A DNA stretch of 64,000 nt from Brevibacillus brevis (lineage in GTDB: Bacteria; Bacillota; Bacilli; Brevibacillales; Brevibacillaceae). Location: contig NZ_CP041767.1 in assembly GCF_022026395.1 (NCBI RefSeq), forward strand, positions 3,566,501 to 3,630,500, in the 5' to 3' direction. Made by a program: the position numbers and the translations under genes. The notes beneath the pieces were generated by a model that worked only from the letters and a program-made list of their open reading frames with translations, made no database searches and was not told where the DNA came from. Of this stretch, positions 1 through 9,052 are shown in pieces. Position 1 is the first letter of the stretch; each line of letters starts with the position of its first letter.

Positions 1-1268
1 ACGATGGAAACAGCCATCTGCTCGATTAAAAAATGCTCCTTCAAACGTTTTTCCACATCTTCGCGTGTGATCGACTCCAAGGTCGGCACTACGGAAAACA
101 GATCATTCCCGTTAAATTTGAAGCTGGTAAACTGGTTAGCGATAAACTCCACGGAGTTTAGAGAACGCAGGAAGTTTCCGATTTTTTTACGCTTCGCACG
201 TTCAAAATCATCCTGGGCTATACCGGCTTGCTTCAATTGTTCGATCTCCGCTTTGATTGTTTCCACCAAACGCTCTGGATCAGGTGTATCACCACCAATG
301 ATCGTATACGCATAATCCTGCTCACTGCTGTAGTCAAAATCAAAGCTTTCCGTAATCAGCTCGCTATCATACAAACGCTCATAGACAGCGGAGCTAGTGC
401 CGAACGCAATGTCCAATACCAGTTTAGTAGTCAATTCGCGTTTTAACAAGGCTTCCTTGGTTAGACCGTTTTCCTTTTCCTTAATTCCGATCATGCATTT
501 GGGTAGACCAACTGTTAGAAACGCTTCTACCTTCGCCTCTGCTGGCGCTGATGGCTCGTCTGGAAACACGCGCGTGATTTGTGGCGCAGGAGGAAACTCC
601 TTAGCTCCCTGATTTTCTCGAATGAGCTTCATGATCGCTTCAGGTTCGAAGGAGCCCACGACCAACAGGAGCATATTGGCAGGATGATAAAACGTTTCAT
701 AGCACTGATACAAATATTCTTTTGTAATATGAGAGATCGTCTCGATCGTACCCGCAATTTCAATGTTGATCGGATACTTCTGATACATGGCCTTTAGGAG
801 GTTCATGTACACCTTCCAGTCAGGATTGTCATCGTACATGGTGATTTCCTGACCGATGATTCCTTTTTCCTTTTCTACACTGGCATCTGTAAAATATGGG
901 TCCTGAACATAATCGAGCAGCAGATTCAGATTGTCATCCAACTTATCTGTGCACGAGAACAAATAAGCTGTACGATTGAAGCTCGTGAACGCATTGCAGC
1001 TCGCCCCGTTTTTACTGAATTCGTGCATGACATCCCGATCTTTTTTCTCAAACATTTTGTGCTCAAGAAAATGCGCAATACCGTCGGGAACATTGATTTC
1101 TTCCCCGCTTCGGGTGCGGAAATGGCTATCAATGGAGCCGTAGCGCGTAGTGAATACCGCGTATGTTTTACTGAAGCCTTGTTTGGGAACCAGATAGACT
1201 TGCAATCCATTTTGGAGAGTTTCATGATATACCGTTTCATTTACTTGATCAAAGACAGTGGTCTGCAT
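1..1268 (-). CDS. ymfH: M16 family metallopeptidase, YmfH type (C-terminus beyond window)
   Basis: Partial gene: 422 codons run without a stop to the window edge. The N-terminus carries the inverted zinc motif HFLEH at about residues 66-70, with His66 and His70 as zinc ligands and Glu69 as catalytic base, so this copy should be an active M16 zinc peptidase. The ATG at 1268 lies one base after the stop of the M16 gene upstream, so the two are translationally coupled. In the family, YmfF/YmfH-like pairs resemble M16B two-chain proteases in which one chain holds the zinc site. Substrate is unknown. The last residues of the C-terminal domain are not visible. Confidence 0.88.
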   Translation of the reverse strand, partial: MQTTVFDQVNETVYHETLQNGLQVYLVPKQGFSKTYAVFTTRYGSIDSHFRTRSGEEINVPDGIAHFLEHKMFEKKDRDVMHEFSKNGASCNAFTSFNRTAYLFSCTDKLDDNLNLLLDYVQDPYFTDASVEKEKGIIGQEITMYDDNPDWKVYMNLLKAMYQKYPINIEIAGTIETISHITKEYLYQCYETFYHPANMLLLVVGSFEPEAIMKLIRENQGAKEFPPAPQITRVFPDEPSAPAEAKVEAFLTVGLPKCMIGIKEKENGLTKEALLKRELTTKLVLDIAFGTSSAVYERLYDSELITESFDFDYSSEQDYAYTIIGGDTPDPERLVETIKAEIEQLKQAGIAQDDFERAKRKKIGNFLRSLNSVEFIANQFTSFKFNGNDLFSVVPTLESITREDVEKRLKEHFLIEQMAVSI

Positions 1269-1269
1269 C

Positions 1270-2565
1270 TTATGCCTCTCCCTTCTTGTCCCGCAGCAGA
1301 TAAATCGTGTCGATCGTCACCTTGCTCGCTACCTTCTTGATATCTTCAATTGTTGCTTGATTGATCCCAGCCAAAAGCTCTTCGATTTTCCGAGGACGTC
1401 CGCTAATCACACCATTGTACGTAAAATCAATCATGCCGCGTGCACTGTCCAAAAGCTCGCGGAATTGGTTAGACAACGTGGCACGCGTCTGGCTCATTTC
1501 CTCGTCCGATATGGTTCCTTGTTGCATCAGTTCCAGCTGCTGTTTAATAATCTCAACCGCACGCTGATATTTGCTAACATCAATCCCGGACATGATCATG
1601 AGAATCCCTTTGTGGCTCTCTAGCCTGGATACGGCATAGTAAGCTAGACTCTCTTTTTCACGGACATTGACAAACAGCTTGGAGTGAGGAAAGCCGCCTA
1701 AAATCCCGTTGAACAAGAGCAGCGTCGGGTAATCATCATCCTTATAGGTGATCTGCGTGCGGCAGCCGATGTTGAGCTTTGCCTGGTTGACATCGAGCCG
1801 ATCGATCACTTCGCGCTCAGCAGACACATCCTTCGCCGTCGATGCGATTTGCAGTTCCCCTACTTGGGAGCGCTCCAACGGGATATGCTTGCGAATAGCC
1901 TCGCTTACTTCCTGTTGATCAACATCGCCCACCACGAACATATTGATCGGATTGGTCGTCGTTACTTCTTGAAAATATTGATACAGCTCCTGACCAGTGA
2001 TCTTCGGCAAATCCGCCACACGGCCTTGGACGAGAAGAGAGAATGGTTCACCTTTGCATATTTCTTCGGTTACGCGTTGGTTTGCATACTTCATTTTGTC
2101 GTCGATCAAACTCTCTATCCGTTTTCGTAGCGTCTCTTTTTCCTGTGCCAAGTACTTTTCGGAAAAAGCGTTGTCCTGTACATACGGTCTGACGAGCATA
2201 TCTCCCACGAATTCAATGGCCTGCTCCAAAAGCGAGGCTTCATTGGACAAATATTTTTCATTCGGTACTTCCATATAAATTTGCAGAATTTGCCGCTCGC
2301 CTTTTTTCATGACATCTACATCAAAAATGGCACCGTATAGGAAATCCAAATGTGCTCGCAATTGCTTCGTTTCCGGAAAACGAGCGCTGGCACGTTTCAT
2401 AACCATTGCAAGCAATGCTGTTTTCGTTACTTGCTCCTCCGATAGCGCCTGTTCAATCATCGTCACGATTGTCGTGGTCTTGAACTTTTCGGTTGGAAGG
2501 ATATGTACGTTCATCCCATTGATTTGGGAGCTTTGAAATGCAATTTCGGTCGTAGAAGCAGTCAT
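1270..2565 (-). CDS. ymfF: M16 family protein, YmfF type, without the zinc motif
   Basis: 431-residue protein with the M16 fold signature. I see no HxxEH motif where YmfH has one; the nearest stretch reads RAHLDFLYG. The C-terminal half has the family sequence ESLAYYAVSRLESHKG, typical of the substrate-binding half. I infer a non-catalytic partner of the YmfH-type protein encoded directly downstream, as in other M16B heterodimers. The ATG at 2565 is preferred over an in-frame ATG 18 codons upstream because GGGAG sits 8 bases before it. It starts a short transcription unit behind the terminator at 2726-2771. A TATAAT-like element occurs about 80 bases upstream without a good -35 partner. Confidence 0.85.
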   Translation of the reverse strand: MTASTTEIAFQSSQINGMNVHILPTEKFKTTTIVTMIEQALSEEQVTKTALLAMVMKRASARFPETKQLRAHLDFLYGAIFDVDVMKKGERQILQIYMEVPNEKYLSNEASLLEQAIEFVGDMLVRPYVQDNAFSEKYLAQEKETLRKRIESLIDDKMKYANQRVTEEICKGEPFSLLVQGRVADLPKITGQELYQYFQEVTTTNPINMFVVGDVDQQEVSEAIRKHIPLERSQVGELQIASTAKDVSAEREVIDRLDVNQAKLNIGCRTQITYKDDDYPTLLLFNGILGGFPHSKLFVNVREKESLAYYAVSRLESHKGILMIMSGIDVSKYQRAVEIIKQQLELMQQGTISDEEMSQTRATLSNQFRELLDSARGMIDFTYNGVISGRPRKIEELLAGINQATIEDIKKVASKVTIDTIYLLRDKKGEA

Positions 2566-2725
2566 AGTCCAATCTCCCTTCTCCATCAGCATACTCATAC
2601 TCTTCTCTATTGTAACCAATTGTCAGGGCATCAAGCATCAGAATCTTCCATTATATATCCCAGTGCTTCATCCTATGCGCTCACGCAAGTCCCATAATAC
2701 GCAAATCACAGCGCTTCCATGGAAC

Positions 2726-2771
2726 AAAAAAAGAGCGAACAGCACCTTTCTTACGAAGGCCGTTCACTCTT
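2726..2771 (-). terminator. Rho-independent terminator after the 51-residue gene
   Basis: On the minus strand a 13-bp stem (AAGAGTGAACGGC pairing with GCTGTTCGCTCTT, two G-U pairs) with a 15-base loop is followed by a run of T. It starts 4 bases after the stop at 2776, separating the peptidase region from the M16 pair. Confidence 0.85.
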
Positions 2772-2775
2772 CTCC

Positions 2776-2931
2776 TTACATATCCATTGCATCCCAGTCT
2801 CGAGGATCATCCGATGTGCTATGCTCTTCAACAAATCGACCGCAATCAGACGAGAGACAAAGCATGCCATCCAGCTGCTCATCGTGAAAGGGTAAGCCGT
2901 GACTTCCCCCACAATACGGACATGTCCACAT
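2776..2931 (-). CDS. Small 51-residue protein with two Cys pairs (zinc-ribbon-like)
   Basis: Short gene in a different frame from a longer 76-codon open frame over the same DNA. The start at 2931 is backed by a near-perfect ribosome binding site (AAAAGGAGG, 8 bases upstream) and the frame ends 4 bases before a strong terminator. The protein starts MWTCPYCGGSHGLPF and has Cys4-x2-Cys7 and Cys25-x4-Cys30, an arrangement that could bind one zinc as a rubredoxin-like knuckle. The C-terminus is acidic (DDPRDWDAMDM). I do not recognise a named family. Signals on both sides make it a real gene in my view; its function is open. Confidence 0.75.
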   Translation of the reverse strand: MWTCPYCGGSHGLPFHDEQLDGMLCLSSDCGRFVEEHSTSDDPRDWDAMDM

Positions 2932-2984
2932 ACAAAGGGCCTCCTTTTATTCGTGAAGGTACTCCGTAGTAGTTTGTCCAAATT

Positions 2985-4163
2985 TTAGAGGGCGCTATCT
3001 ACTTTATTTTGCTCCCAAATTCGCAAGTAATCATACGGATCGATCGCTTTCCCCGTGCTGTTACGATAGAGGCCAAAATGCAGGTGAGGTTCAAACATTC
3101 CCACTGTCCCAGTTCCACCGTAGCCTGTATCTCCAACAAAACCGATCAGCTGCCCAGCTTTTATCGTTTTCCCTGCATACAATCCTGGTACATACGCCTG
3201 CAAATGAGCGTAATACATCCGATATTGACCATTCTCATCTGTAATATTTACTCTCCAGCCACCATACGTATTCCAGCCCACTTTGTTGATCGTCCCATCG
3301 GATACCGAGTAAATCGGCGTTCCTTTTGGTGCCATTATGTCGATGCCCTCGTGACTACGAACACTGCCGCTATTCGTCTCGGTCCACTCTCGATCGGATC
3401 CGAAGCTATCCCCATACGGCTCATACCAACTATTATCGTGGAAAGGAAACCGAAATTGTTTCCCAATCAATTGATCATCCGCAACGGTTGTGGCAATGGG
3501 GTGCTCAGCTCTTTGGGCACCTTCTGGCAAAAATAAAATTTGACCCACCAGCACCTCATCAGAAGAAAGATGGTTATTTTTCTGAATGGCACTCATGTTC
3601 GTGTCGTGGCGAGCTGCAATTTTTGATAAGGTATCACCCTGTTGAACGACATAGGGATTCAATGAGTATTTCACACTCATAGCCTTGTCTTCCACAGACT
3701 TGGATTGTATGTATGCAACAGCCGACGTCTCATCCCATTGGACTTGATAGCCAAATGCCTCAGAGATAAAACGAATTGGAACAAGCGTCCGCTTATTCAC
3801 AATGATTGGAGAGACATCCATCTTCAATCGTTTTCCATCTACATACGCTGTCTGGCTGCCAATCGCAAGGGATATATGCTTGCTTTTTTTGTTGAGCATG
3901 ACTTTTTGAGTGGCGGCATCGTAGCTTACTTCTGAGCCTGTTGCCTCTGCTACTACCCGTATCGGAACAAGCATTCGGCCATTTCGATGGATGGGCAATA
4001 CATCTGATTGGACTCCCTTTCCATCGACAACGACAGAAATGACAGGTCCTGGCTCTTTTGCTGAAACCATTCCACCGGATACTGCTATCATCAGGCAAAA
4101 AACAAAAGCGCCTAGAATCCTGTTCCATCGATAACTGCTGTACTTATGTAGACAGCGGTTCAT
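2985..4163 (-). CDS. Secreted cell-wall peptidase: copper-amine-oxidase-N-like domain, LysM, M23
   Basis: 392 residues. Residues 1-35 form a signal peptide with a hydrophobic core and likely cleavage after VSA. Residues about 44-155 hold two copies of the LVPIR-type motif of the copper amine oxidase N-terminal-like domain common in secreted proteins of Paenibacillaceae and Brevibacillus. A LysM peptidoglycan-binding module (YVVQQGDTLSKIA) spans about 171-213. The M23 peptidase domain has HEGID (His271, Asp275) and HLHFG (His360, His362), the expected zinc ligands. The GDSFG...HEGIDIMAP context resembles LytH-type L-Ala-D-Glu peptidases, so a sporulation cortex role is possible but unproven. 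The ATG at 4163 follows GGGAGGG and gives a clean signal peptide; a frame-open ATG 37 codons upstream is rejected. Confidence 0.88.
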   Translation of the reverse strand: MNRCLHKYSSYRWNRILGAFVFCLMIAVSGGMVSAKEPGPVISVVVDGKGVQSDVLPIHRNGRMLVPIRVVAEATGSEVSYDAATQKVMLNKKSKHISLAIGSQTAYVDGKRLKMDVSPIIVNKRTLVPIRFISEAFGYQVQWDETSAVAYIQSKSVEDKAMSVKYSLNPYVVQQGDTLSKIAARHDTNMSAIQKNNHLSSDEVLVGQILFLPEGAQRAEHPIATTVADDQLIGKQFRFPFHDNSWYEPYGDSFGSDREWTETNSGSVRSHEGIDIMAPKGTPIYSVSDGTINKVGWNTYGGWRVNITDENGQYRMYYAHLQAYVPGLYAGKTIKAGQLIGFVGDTGYGGTGTVGMFEPHLHFGLYRNSTGKAIDPYDYLRIWEQNKVDSAL

Positions 4164-4188
4164 CTTTTTCCCTCCCCACAAACAATTT

Positions 4189-4215
4189 GCAAAAACGGAC
4201 AGGACCGTTTTTTGC
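4189..4215 (-). terminator. Inverted repeat / terminator-like hairpin downstream of the importer operon
   Basis: Minus-strand GCAAAAAACGG-TCCTGT-CCGTTTTTGC forms a 10-bp stem with one bulged A and a T run, about 80 bases after the last permease gene and only 25 bases before the M23 start codon. It most simply ends the importer transcript, but its place also puts it in the leader of the M23 gene. The symmetric A and T arms would allow function in either direction. Confidence 0.6.
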
Positions 4216-4291
4216 TGACCGCAAGCAGTCACAAAAATTATCGCACAGGGGAAGTAACAGGTTCTAGACGCCAAATGTTGTTAACGAATGA

Positions 4292-5251
4292 TTAACGCGA
4301 TCCCGTATCGTAAGGTTTGCCGAGGGCCGCTGGAGCACTGGATCGTCCTACCAGACCAGCCATCACGAGAATCGTCAGTACGTACGGAAGCATGAAGATA
4401 AATTCAGTAGGAATGTAATTGGTCAATCCAAAGATTTGTACCAAAGACTTGATCGCTTGAGCGACACCAAAGAACAATGCTGCTCCCATCGCACCCATTG
4501 GATGCCATTTACCGAAGATCAAGGCCGCAATCGCGATAAACCCTTGTCCGGAAACCGTGTTATGGGAGAAGTTACTGGTTGTCGTCAAAGAAATGGTCGC
4601 TCCACCCAATGCAGCCAGCATACCACTGATCATAACAGCTGTGTAGCGCATTCTCTTAACGTTGATCCCTACCGTATCAGCAGCACGCGGATGCTCACCA
4701 ACTGAACGCAAGCGCAATCCGAATGGTGTCTTAAATACAACATACCAAGTAACGAAAACAGCAATGAAAGCCAAAAAGCTAGTAGGATACGCCTCAAAAA
4801 TGGCATGTCCGATATACGGAATTTCACTCAATCCTGGAATACTGAATTTGTTAAATACAGTGGTCAATGTTGTTGTTTGACCTGCTCCGTTGAAAATAAT
4901 TTTGGTCAGGTAGATGGAAAGTCCAGCTGCCAAGAAGTTCAGGGCCACACCACTGACGGTCTGGTCCGCTTTAAATGTAACGGAAGCAACGGCATGTGGG
5001 AGTGCAAAAATAGCACCAGCAATCCCTGCCGCTATAAATCCGACCCACGGTGCCCAAGCACCAAGTGAATCTTGGAAAGCATAGGTCATTACGGCACCGG
5101 TAAAAGCACCGATAATCATCATACCTTCTAGCGCAATGTTCACGACACCAGAACGCTCCGAGTACAATCCACCCAATGCGGCAAAAATCAAGGCAGTGGA
5201 AAACACGATGGTATCATGAACGAGGTTGCTGAGAATTAATCCCCAATCCAT
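4292..5251 (-). CDS. nupQ: BMP-type (nucleoside) ABC importer permease, second subunit
   Basis: 319-residue hydrophobic protein of the BPD_transp_2/LivH-like permease family with about eight to ten membrane segments. The motif GVNIALEGMMIIGAF (residues about 35-50) and the EHPRAADTVGINV loop, where the ATPase contacts the permease, match the NupQ/YufQ type. Its ATG shares one base with the stop of the preceding permease gene (TGATG). Together with the neighbouring permease it forms the membrane channel of the importer. Family knowledge points to purine nucleosides as substrate; the exact substrate is inferred. Confidence 0.85.
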   Translation of the reverse strand: MDWGLILSNLVHDTIVFSTALIFAALGGLYSERSGVVNIALEGMMIIGAFTGAVMTYAFQDSLGAWAPWVGFIAAGIAGAIFALPHAVASVTFKADQTVSGVALNFLAAGLSIYLTKIIFNGAGQTTTLTTVFNKFSIPGLSEIPYIGHAIFEAYPTSFLAFIAVFVTWYVVFKTPFGLRLRSVGEHPRAADTVGINVKRMRYTAVMISGMLAALGGATISLTTTSNFSHNTVSGQGFIAIAALIFGKWHPMGAMGAALFFGVAQAIKSLVQIFGLTNYIPTEFIFMLPYVLTILVMAGLVGRSSAPAALGKPYDTGSR

Positions 5252-6324
5252 CAGTTTCCACCTTCCTTTTTCTTCATCAAGATCGGCTTAACGAAAATTT
5301 TCACGATGCCATGTGCAGCAACGAAGAAAATAACAGAAGCAATCACGACACGGATTAACTCAAACGGTACACCCGCACTAAACTGCATGCCGCTCGCACC
5401 GAATGTAAGAACCCCAAACAATATGGCAGCAAGGATAACCCCGAATGGAGTATTTCCGCCAATCAATGCTACCGCGATCCCGTCGAATCCATAGCCCGTA
5501 TGCTGCGTCATAATCGCTTGATAGTGGAAGACGCCCAAAATCTCGGTAGCTCCACCAATCCCTGCAAACATACCACCAATGAACATGGCCTTTACAACAT
5601 TACGATTCACGTTCATACCTGCATACTCAGAAGCATGCGGGTTCAAACCAACGGAGCGCAATTCAAAACCAGATTTTGTTTTCCAAAGGATGATATAGAA
5701 GAAAATAGCTGCGAGTACGGCAATGAGTGTACCCCAGTGCAAACGAGCATTGTCAAACATTTCAGCGAGCCATCCGATAGTAATGATCGCAGAATCCTTT
5801 ACCTCTTCCGATGTTTGCTTGCCTGCTGGAATAAAGAAAGCATTCATGATCCAGTTTGCAAAGTAAAGTGCTACCCAGTTCAACATGATGCTGGTAATAA
5901 CCTCATTGACACCACGTGCTGCTTTCAGATAACCGGCAATGGCACCCCACAAACCACCTGCTAAAGCACCTGCAAGGATCGCAAGTGGAGCGTGAATGAT
6001 AGCTGGAAGGTCAAAAGAAACACCTACGACAGTAGAAGCAATCATCCCGACGATAAATTGACCTTCTGCCCCGATGTTAAAAAGACCCGTACGGAAAGCA
6101 AAAGCTACAGCCAAACCTGTAAAGATCAAAGGCGTAATTTGGCGAATCGTTTCACCAAAGTTATACGCACTACCAAATACTTTTTTAATCAAAGCCGTAT
6201 AGGCAGCGATTGGATCAAATCCACCTGCCAGCATTGCGATTGCTCCGGTCAAAAGACCAAGAATGATCGCAACGGCAGGAACGAGAAACGATTCTTTCGT
6301 GAAGACCGCAATAACTTTATTCAT
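5251..6324 (-). CDS. nupP: BMP-type (nucleoside) ABC importer permease, first subunit
   Basis: 357-residue membrane protein of the same permease family, with GLFNIGAEGQFIVG near residues 83-96 and the cytoplasmic coupling loop LNPHASEYAGMNV. The C-terminus is short and basic (KPILMKKKEGGN). It overlaps the upstream ATPase gene by 8 bases and touches the next permease gene, so the three are translated as one block. Role: half of the transmembrane pathway of the NupNOPQ-like importer. Confidence 0.86.
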   Translation of the reverse strand: MNKVIAVFTKESFLVPAVAIILGLLTGAIAMLAGGFDPIAAYTALIKKVFGSAYNFGETIRQITPLIFTGLAVAFAFRTGLFNIGAEGQFIVGMIASTVVGVSFDLPAIIHAPLAILAGALAGGLWGAIAGYLKAARGVNEVITSIMLNWVALYFANWIMNAFFIPAGKQTSEEVKDSAIITIGWLAEMFDNARLHWGTLIAVLAAIFFYIILWKTKSGFELRSVGLNPHASEYAGMNVNRNVVKAMFIGGMFAGIGGATEILGVFHYQAIMTQHTGYGFDGIAVALIGGNTPFGVILAAILFGVLTFGASGMQFSAGVPFELIRVVIASVIFFVAAHGIVKIFVKPILMKKKEGGN

Positions 6325-7858
6325 CGTTTCCCCCTCCTTGCATTACTTTTCCGCCGGACATCATCAAGCCGAGCTCTTGCTCCGTTGTCGATTTTGCATC
6401 GACAATCCCCACAATGGCTCCCTCATAAATAACCGCAATCCGGTCGGATACATTGATAACCTCATCTAGCTCCAAGGAAAGCAAGAGAACCGCTTTTCCC
6501 TGATCGCGCTGATCAATCAGCCTGCGATGAATAAATTCGATAGCCCCTACGTCCAAGCCACGAGTAGGTTGAGCCGCAATCAGCAAATCCGGGTTCTTGT
6601 CCACTTCGCGGGCAATAATTGCCTTCTGTTGGTTTCCTCCAGAGAGCGCTCGTGCTGGCGTGTAAATACTCGGAGTCCGAACATCGAATTCTTCGATAAG
6701 CTTGGCCGCATGCTTGTCAATGGCGCCATAATCAAGAAAACCGTTTTTGCAAAACGTTGGATGGAAGTACGTTTCCAATACCATATTTTCACTCATGGTG
6801 AAATCAAGAACCAATCCTCGTTTATGTCGGTCTTCAGGAATGTGCGACAATCCTGATTCCGAGATGTTACGTGGACTTTGATTCGTAATTTCTTTGCCAT
6901 TAAGAAGGACACGCCCACTTGTTGCTTTACGCAAGCCAGTTAAAACTTCAATCAGTTCACTTTGGCCATTTCCGTCGACTCCTGCAATCCCGAGAATTTC
7001 ACCAGCGCGAACCTCTAAGCTGAGATTGTTCAACGCATTCACACCACGGTTACCCATCGCTGTCAAATTCTCTACGGAAAGAATCGTTTCTTTTGGTTTT
7101 GCTTCCGTTTTATCGACGCGGAAGTTCACTTCACGACCAACCATTTTCGCAGCCAAATCGTCTGGATTCGTATTTTTTACCAATACGGAGTCAATGACTT
7201 TTCCTCGACGAATGATTGTAACCGCGTCACATACAGCCATAATTTCTTTCAGCTTGTGTGTGATCAGGATAATCGTCTTACCTTCTTTTACCAAGTTATG
7301 CATGATCTCGATAAGCTCATGGATTTCCTGCGGCGTCAATACAGCCGTAGGCTCATCAAAAATCAAGATGTCGGCACCGCGATAAAGCGTTTTCAAAATC
7401 TCTACACGCTGCTGCATCCCTACTGAGATATCCTGAATTTTTGCTCTCGGATCAACTTTGAGCCCGTATTGATTCGACAGTTTTTCTACCGCTTTCTCAG
7501 CGCTTTGAATATCTATCTTCAACCCGTTTTTCGGTTCATTTCCTAGCACAATGTTTTCCGTGACTGTAAATGTTTCTACGAGCATAAAATGTTGGTGAAC
7601 CATTCCGATACCAAGTTCGTTTGCAATCCTTGGACTTGTGATCTCTACAACTTTCTCGTTAATCAGAATTTCGCCTTCATCCGGCTGATATAGACCGAAC
7701 AAAATATTCATGAGTGTGGACTTGCCCGCGCCATTCTCTCCGAGCAGCGCATGAATTTCACCTTTACCTACAGACAGCGTAATACTGTCGTTCGCAACAA
7801 TGCCTGGGAACCGTTTCGTGATCCCTCTCATTTCAACCACTTTTTTTACCGAGTTCAT
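6317..7858 (-). CDS. nupO: Sugar/nucleoside-type ABC importer ATPase with two ABC domains
   Basis: 513 residues with two tandem ATPase modules, as in the NupO/YufO, MglA and RbsA group. The first module has Walker A GENGAGKS (about residue 40) and an aberrant signature VGMQQRVEI; Walker B is ILIFDEPTAVL. The second has a degenerate Walker A, GVDGNGQSE, and a normal signature LSGGNQQK. One degenerate site per half is normal for this family. It energises uptake by the two downstream permeases and the lipoprotein encoded upstream. Confidence 0.9.
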   Translation of the reverse strand: MNSVKKVVEMRGITKRFPGIVANDSITLSVGKGEIHALLGENGAGKSTLMNILFGLYQPDEGEILINEKVVEITSPRIANELGIGMVHQHFMLVETFTVTENIVLGNEPKNGLKIDIQSAEKAVEKLSNQYGLKVDPRAKIQDISVGMQQRVEILKTLYRGADILIFDEPTAVLTPQEIHELIEIMHNLVKEGKTIILITHKLKEIMAVCDAVTIIRRGKVIDSVLVKNTNPDDLAAKMVGREVNFRVDKTEAKPKETILSVENLTAMGNRGVNALNNLSLEVRAGEILGIAGVDGNGQSELIEVLTGLRKATSGRVLLNGKEITNQSPRNISESGLSHIPEDRHKRGLVLDFTMSENMVLETYFHPTFCKNGFLDYGAIDKHAAKLIEEFDVRTPSIYTPARALSGGNQQKAIIAREVDKNPDLLIAAQPTRGLDVGAIEFIHRRLIDQRDQGKAVLLLSLELDEVINVSDRIAVIYEGAIVGIVDAKSTTEQELGLMMSGGKVMQGGGNDE

Positions 7859-7898
7859 GCATGCTCACCCCATTTTTCGGGTCTAGTGTGAAGGTAAA

Positions 7899-7931
7899 GG
7901 ACAAGGCCAGTAGCTCGAACCAGCCTTGTCC
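7899..7931 (-). other. Intercistronic stem-loop between lipoprotein and ATPase genes
   Basis: A perfect 9-bp stem (GGACAAGGC / GCCTTGTCC) with a 15-base loop lies 20 bases after the lipoprotein gene; only a weak T stretch follows. In binding-protein operons such a structure often protects the upstream mRNA or causes partial termination, giving more binding protein than ATPase. That role is inferred. Confidence 0.6.
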
Positions 7932-7951
7932 ATTTGCAGCTTCCTTAGTTT

Positions 7952-8995
7952 TTACTTGTCAGGAACTGTGATTTCGCCTTTAACGATTTTTTGCTTGTAT
8001 TCTTCAACCAGCTTCAATACGTCTTCAGGAACGTTCTTCGTGGAAGTGTCAGCCAGACCTACACCGTTTTCAGCCAGTCCTAGCCATTGTACTCCGCCTT
8101 TGAATTTACCCTCAGACAGGTCTTTCGATACACGAATAACTGCTTCGTCAACACGTTTTACCATGGAAGTCAATGTGACTTCGTCGCCGAAAGTCAGGGA
8201 TTGGTCTTTGTCAACACCGATTACCCATACGTTTTCGCCTTTAGCTTTACGGTCTTTTGCTTCGTTGAACACACCGTCGCCTGTACCGCCGGAAGCGTGG
8301 AAGATGATGTCCACACCTTGACCGTACATAGAGGAAGCAGTAGATTTACCCATGTCTGGTTTGTCAAAAGCACCCGTGTAAACTTTAACTACCTGAATGC
8401 TTGGATCTACAGCTTTTACGCCCGCTTCGAAACCAAGATCAAAACGTTTGATTACCGGGATGTCAACGCCACCCACGAATCCAACTTTTTTCGTTTTGGT
8501 CATTTTCGCTGCAACTACTCCAGCAAGGAAGGAGCCTTCATGCTCTTTAAAGAGTACAGATGTTACGTTAGGAGCATCTACTTCAGCGTCGATGATCGCC
8601 AATTTTGCATCTTTGTTTTCATCTGCTACTTTTTTCAGGTGGTCACCCATCAGGAAGCCGATACCCCAAGTCAGGTCCCAACCGTCTTTTACGAATTGAG
8701 TCAGGTTTGGTACATAGTCAGCATCTGATTTTGATTGCAGATAGTTTACGTTTTCTTTCGGGAGATTCATATCGGTTTGGAGTTTTTGCAGCCCTTCCCA
8801 AGCACTCTGGTTAAAGGAGTTGTCGTTTACACCGCCAACATCTGTAACCATACCTACTTTGATAGCTTTAGCGGCTGGAGCGCCTCCATTGCTACCAGTT
8901 TGGCCTTGAGGCTGTGCTTCTTTGCTTCCGCAGCCAGCGAGAACGAGCGACAGGCTGAGTGTTGCCACAGAAAGCACGGATAGAACTTTCTTCAT
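7952..8995 (-). CDS. nupN: BMP family lipoprotein, substrate-binding protein of the importer
   Basis: 347 residues. An N-terminal signal ends in the lipobox LVLAGCGSK, with lipidated Cys at residue 22, followed by a Gly/Gln/Ala-rich linker and a BMP (basic membrane protein) periplasmic-binding fold. Typical family stretches are VGMVTDVGGVNDNSFNQSAW near residue 47 and FHASGGTGDGVFNEA in the second lobe. BMP proteins of this group (B. subtilis NupN, Listeria TcsA, Treponema PnrA) bind purine nucleosides. The gene follows the GntR gene by 57 bases and has a GGGGG ribosome binding site. It is the extracellular receptor for the three genes downstream. Confidence 0.9.
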   Translation of the reverse strand: MKKVLSVLSVATLSLSLVLAGCGSKEAQPQGQTGSNGGAPAAKAIKVGMVTDVGGVNDNSFNQSAWEGLQKLQTDMNLPKENVNYLQSKSDADYVPNLTQFVKDGWDLTWGIGFLMGDHLKKVADENKDAKLAIIDAEVDAPNVTSVLFKEHEGSFLAGVVAAKMTKTKKVGFVGGVDIPVIKRFDLGFEAGVKAVDPSIQVVKVYTGAFDKPDMGKSTASSMYGQGVDIIFHASGGTGDGVFNEAKDRKAKGENVWVIGVDKDQSLTFGDEVTLTSMVKRVDEAVIRVSKDLSEGKFKGGVQWLGLAENGVGLADTSTKNVPEDVLKLVEEYKQKIVKGEITVPDK

Positions 8996-9052
8996 CTGAG
9001 ATTACCCCCTGTTTTTAGTTGATGAAATTGTTGAGTGAGGTTGCCCCCACTG

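Noticed and set aside
2751..2981. 76-codon minus-strand frame over the small Cys-pair gene
   Set aside because: Poor start context and it runs through the terminator stem; the 51-codon frame has the ribosome binding site and stops before the terminator.
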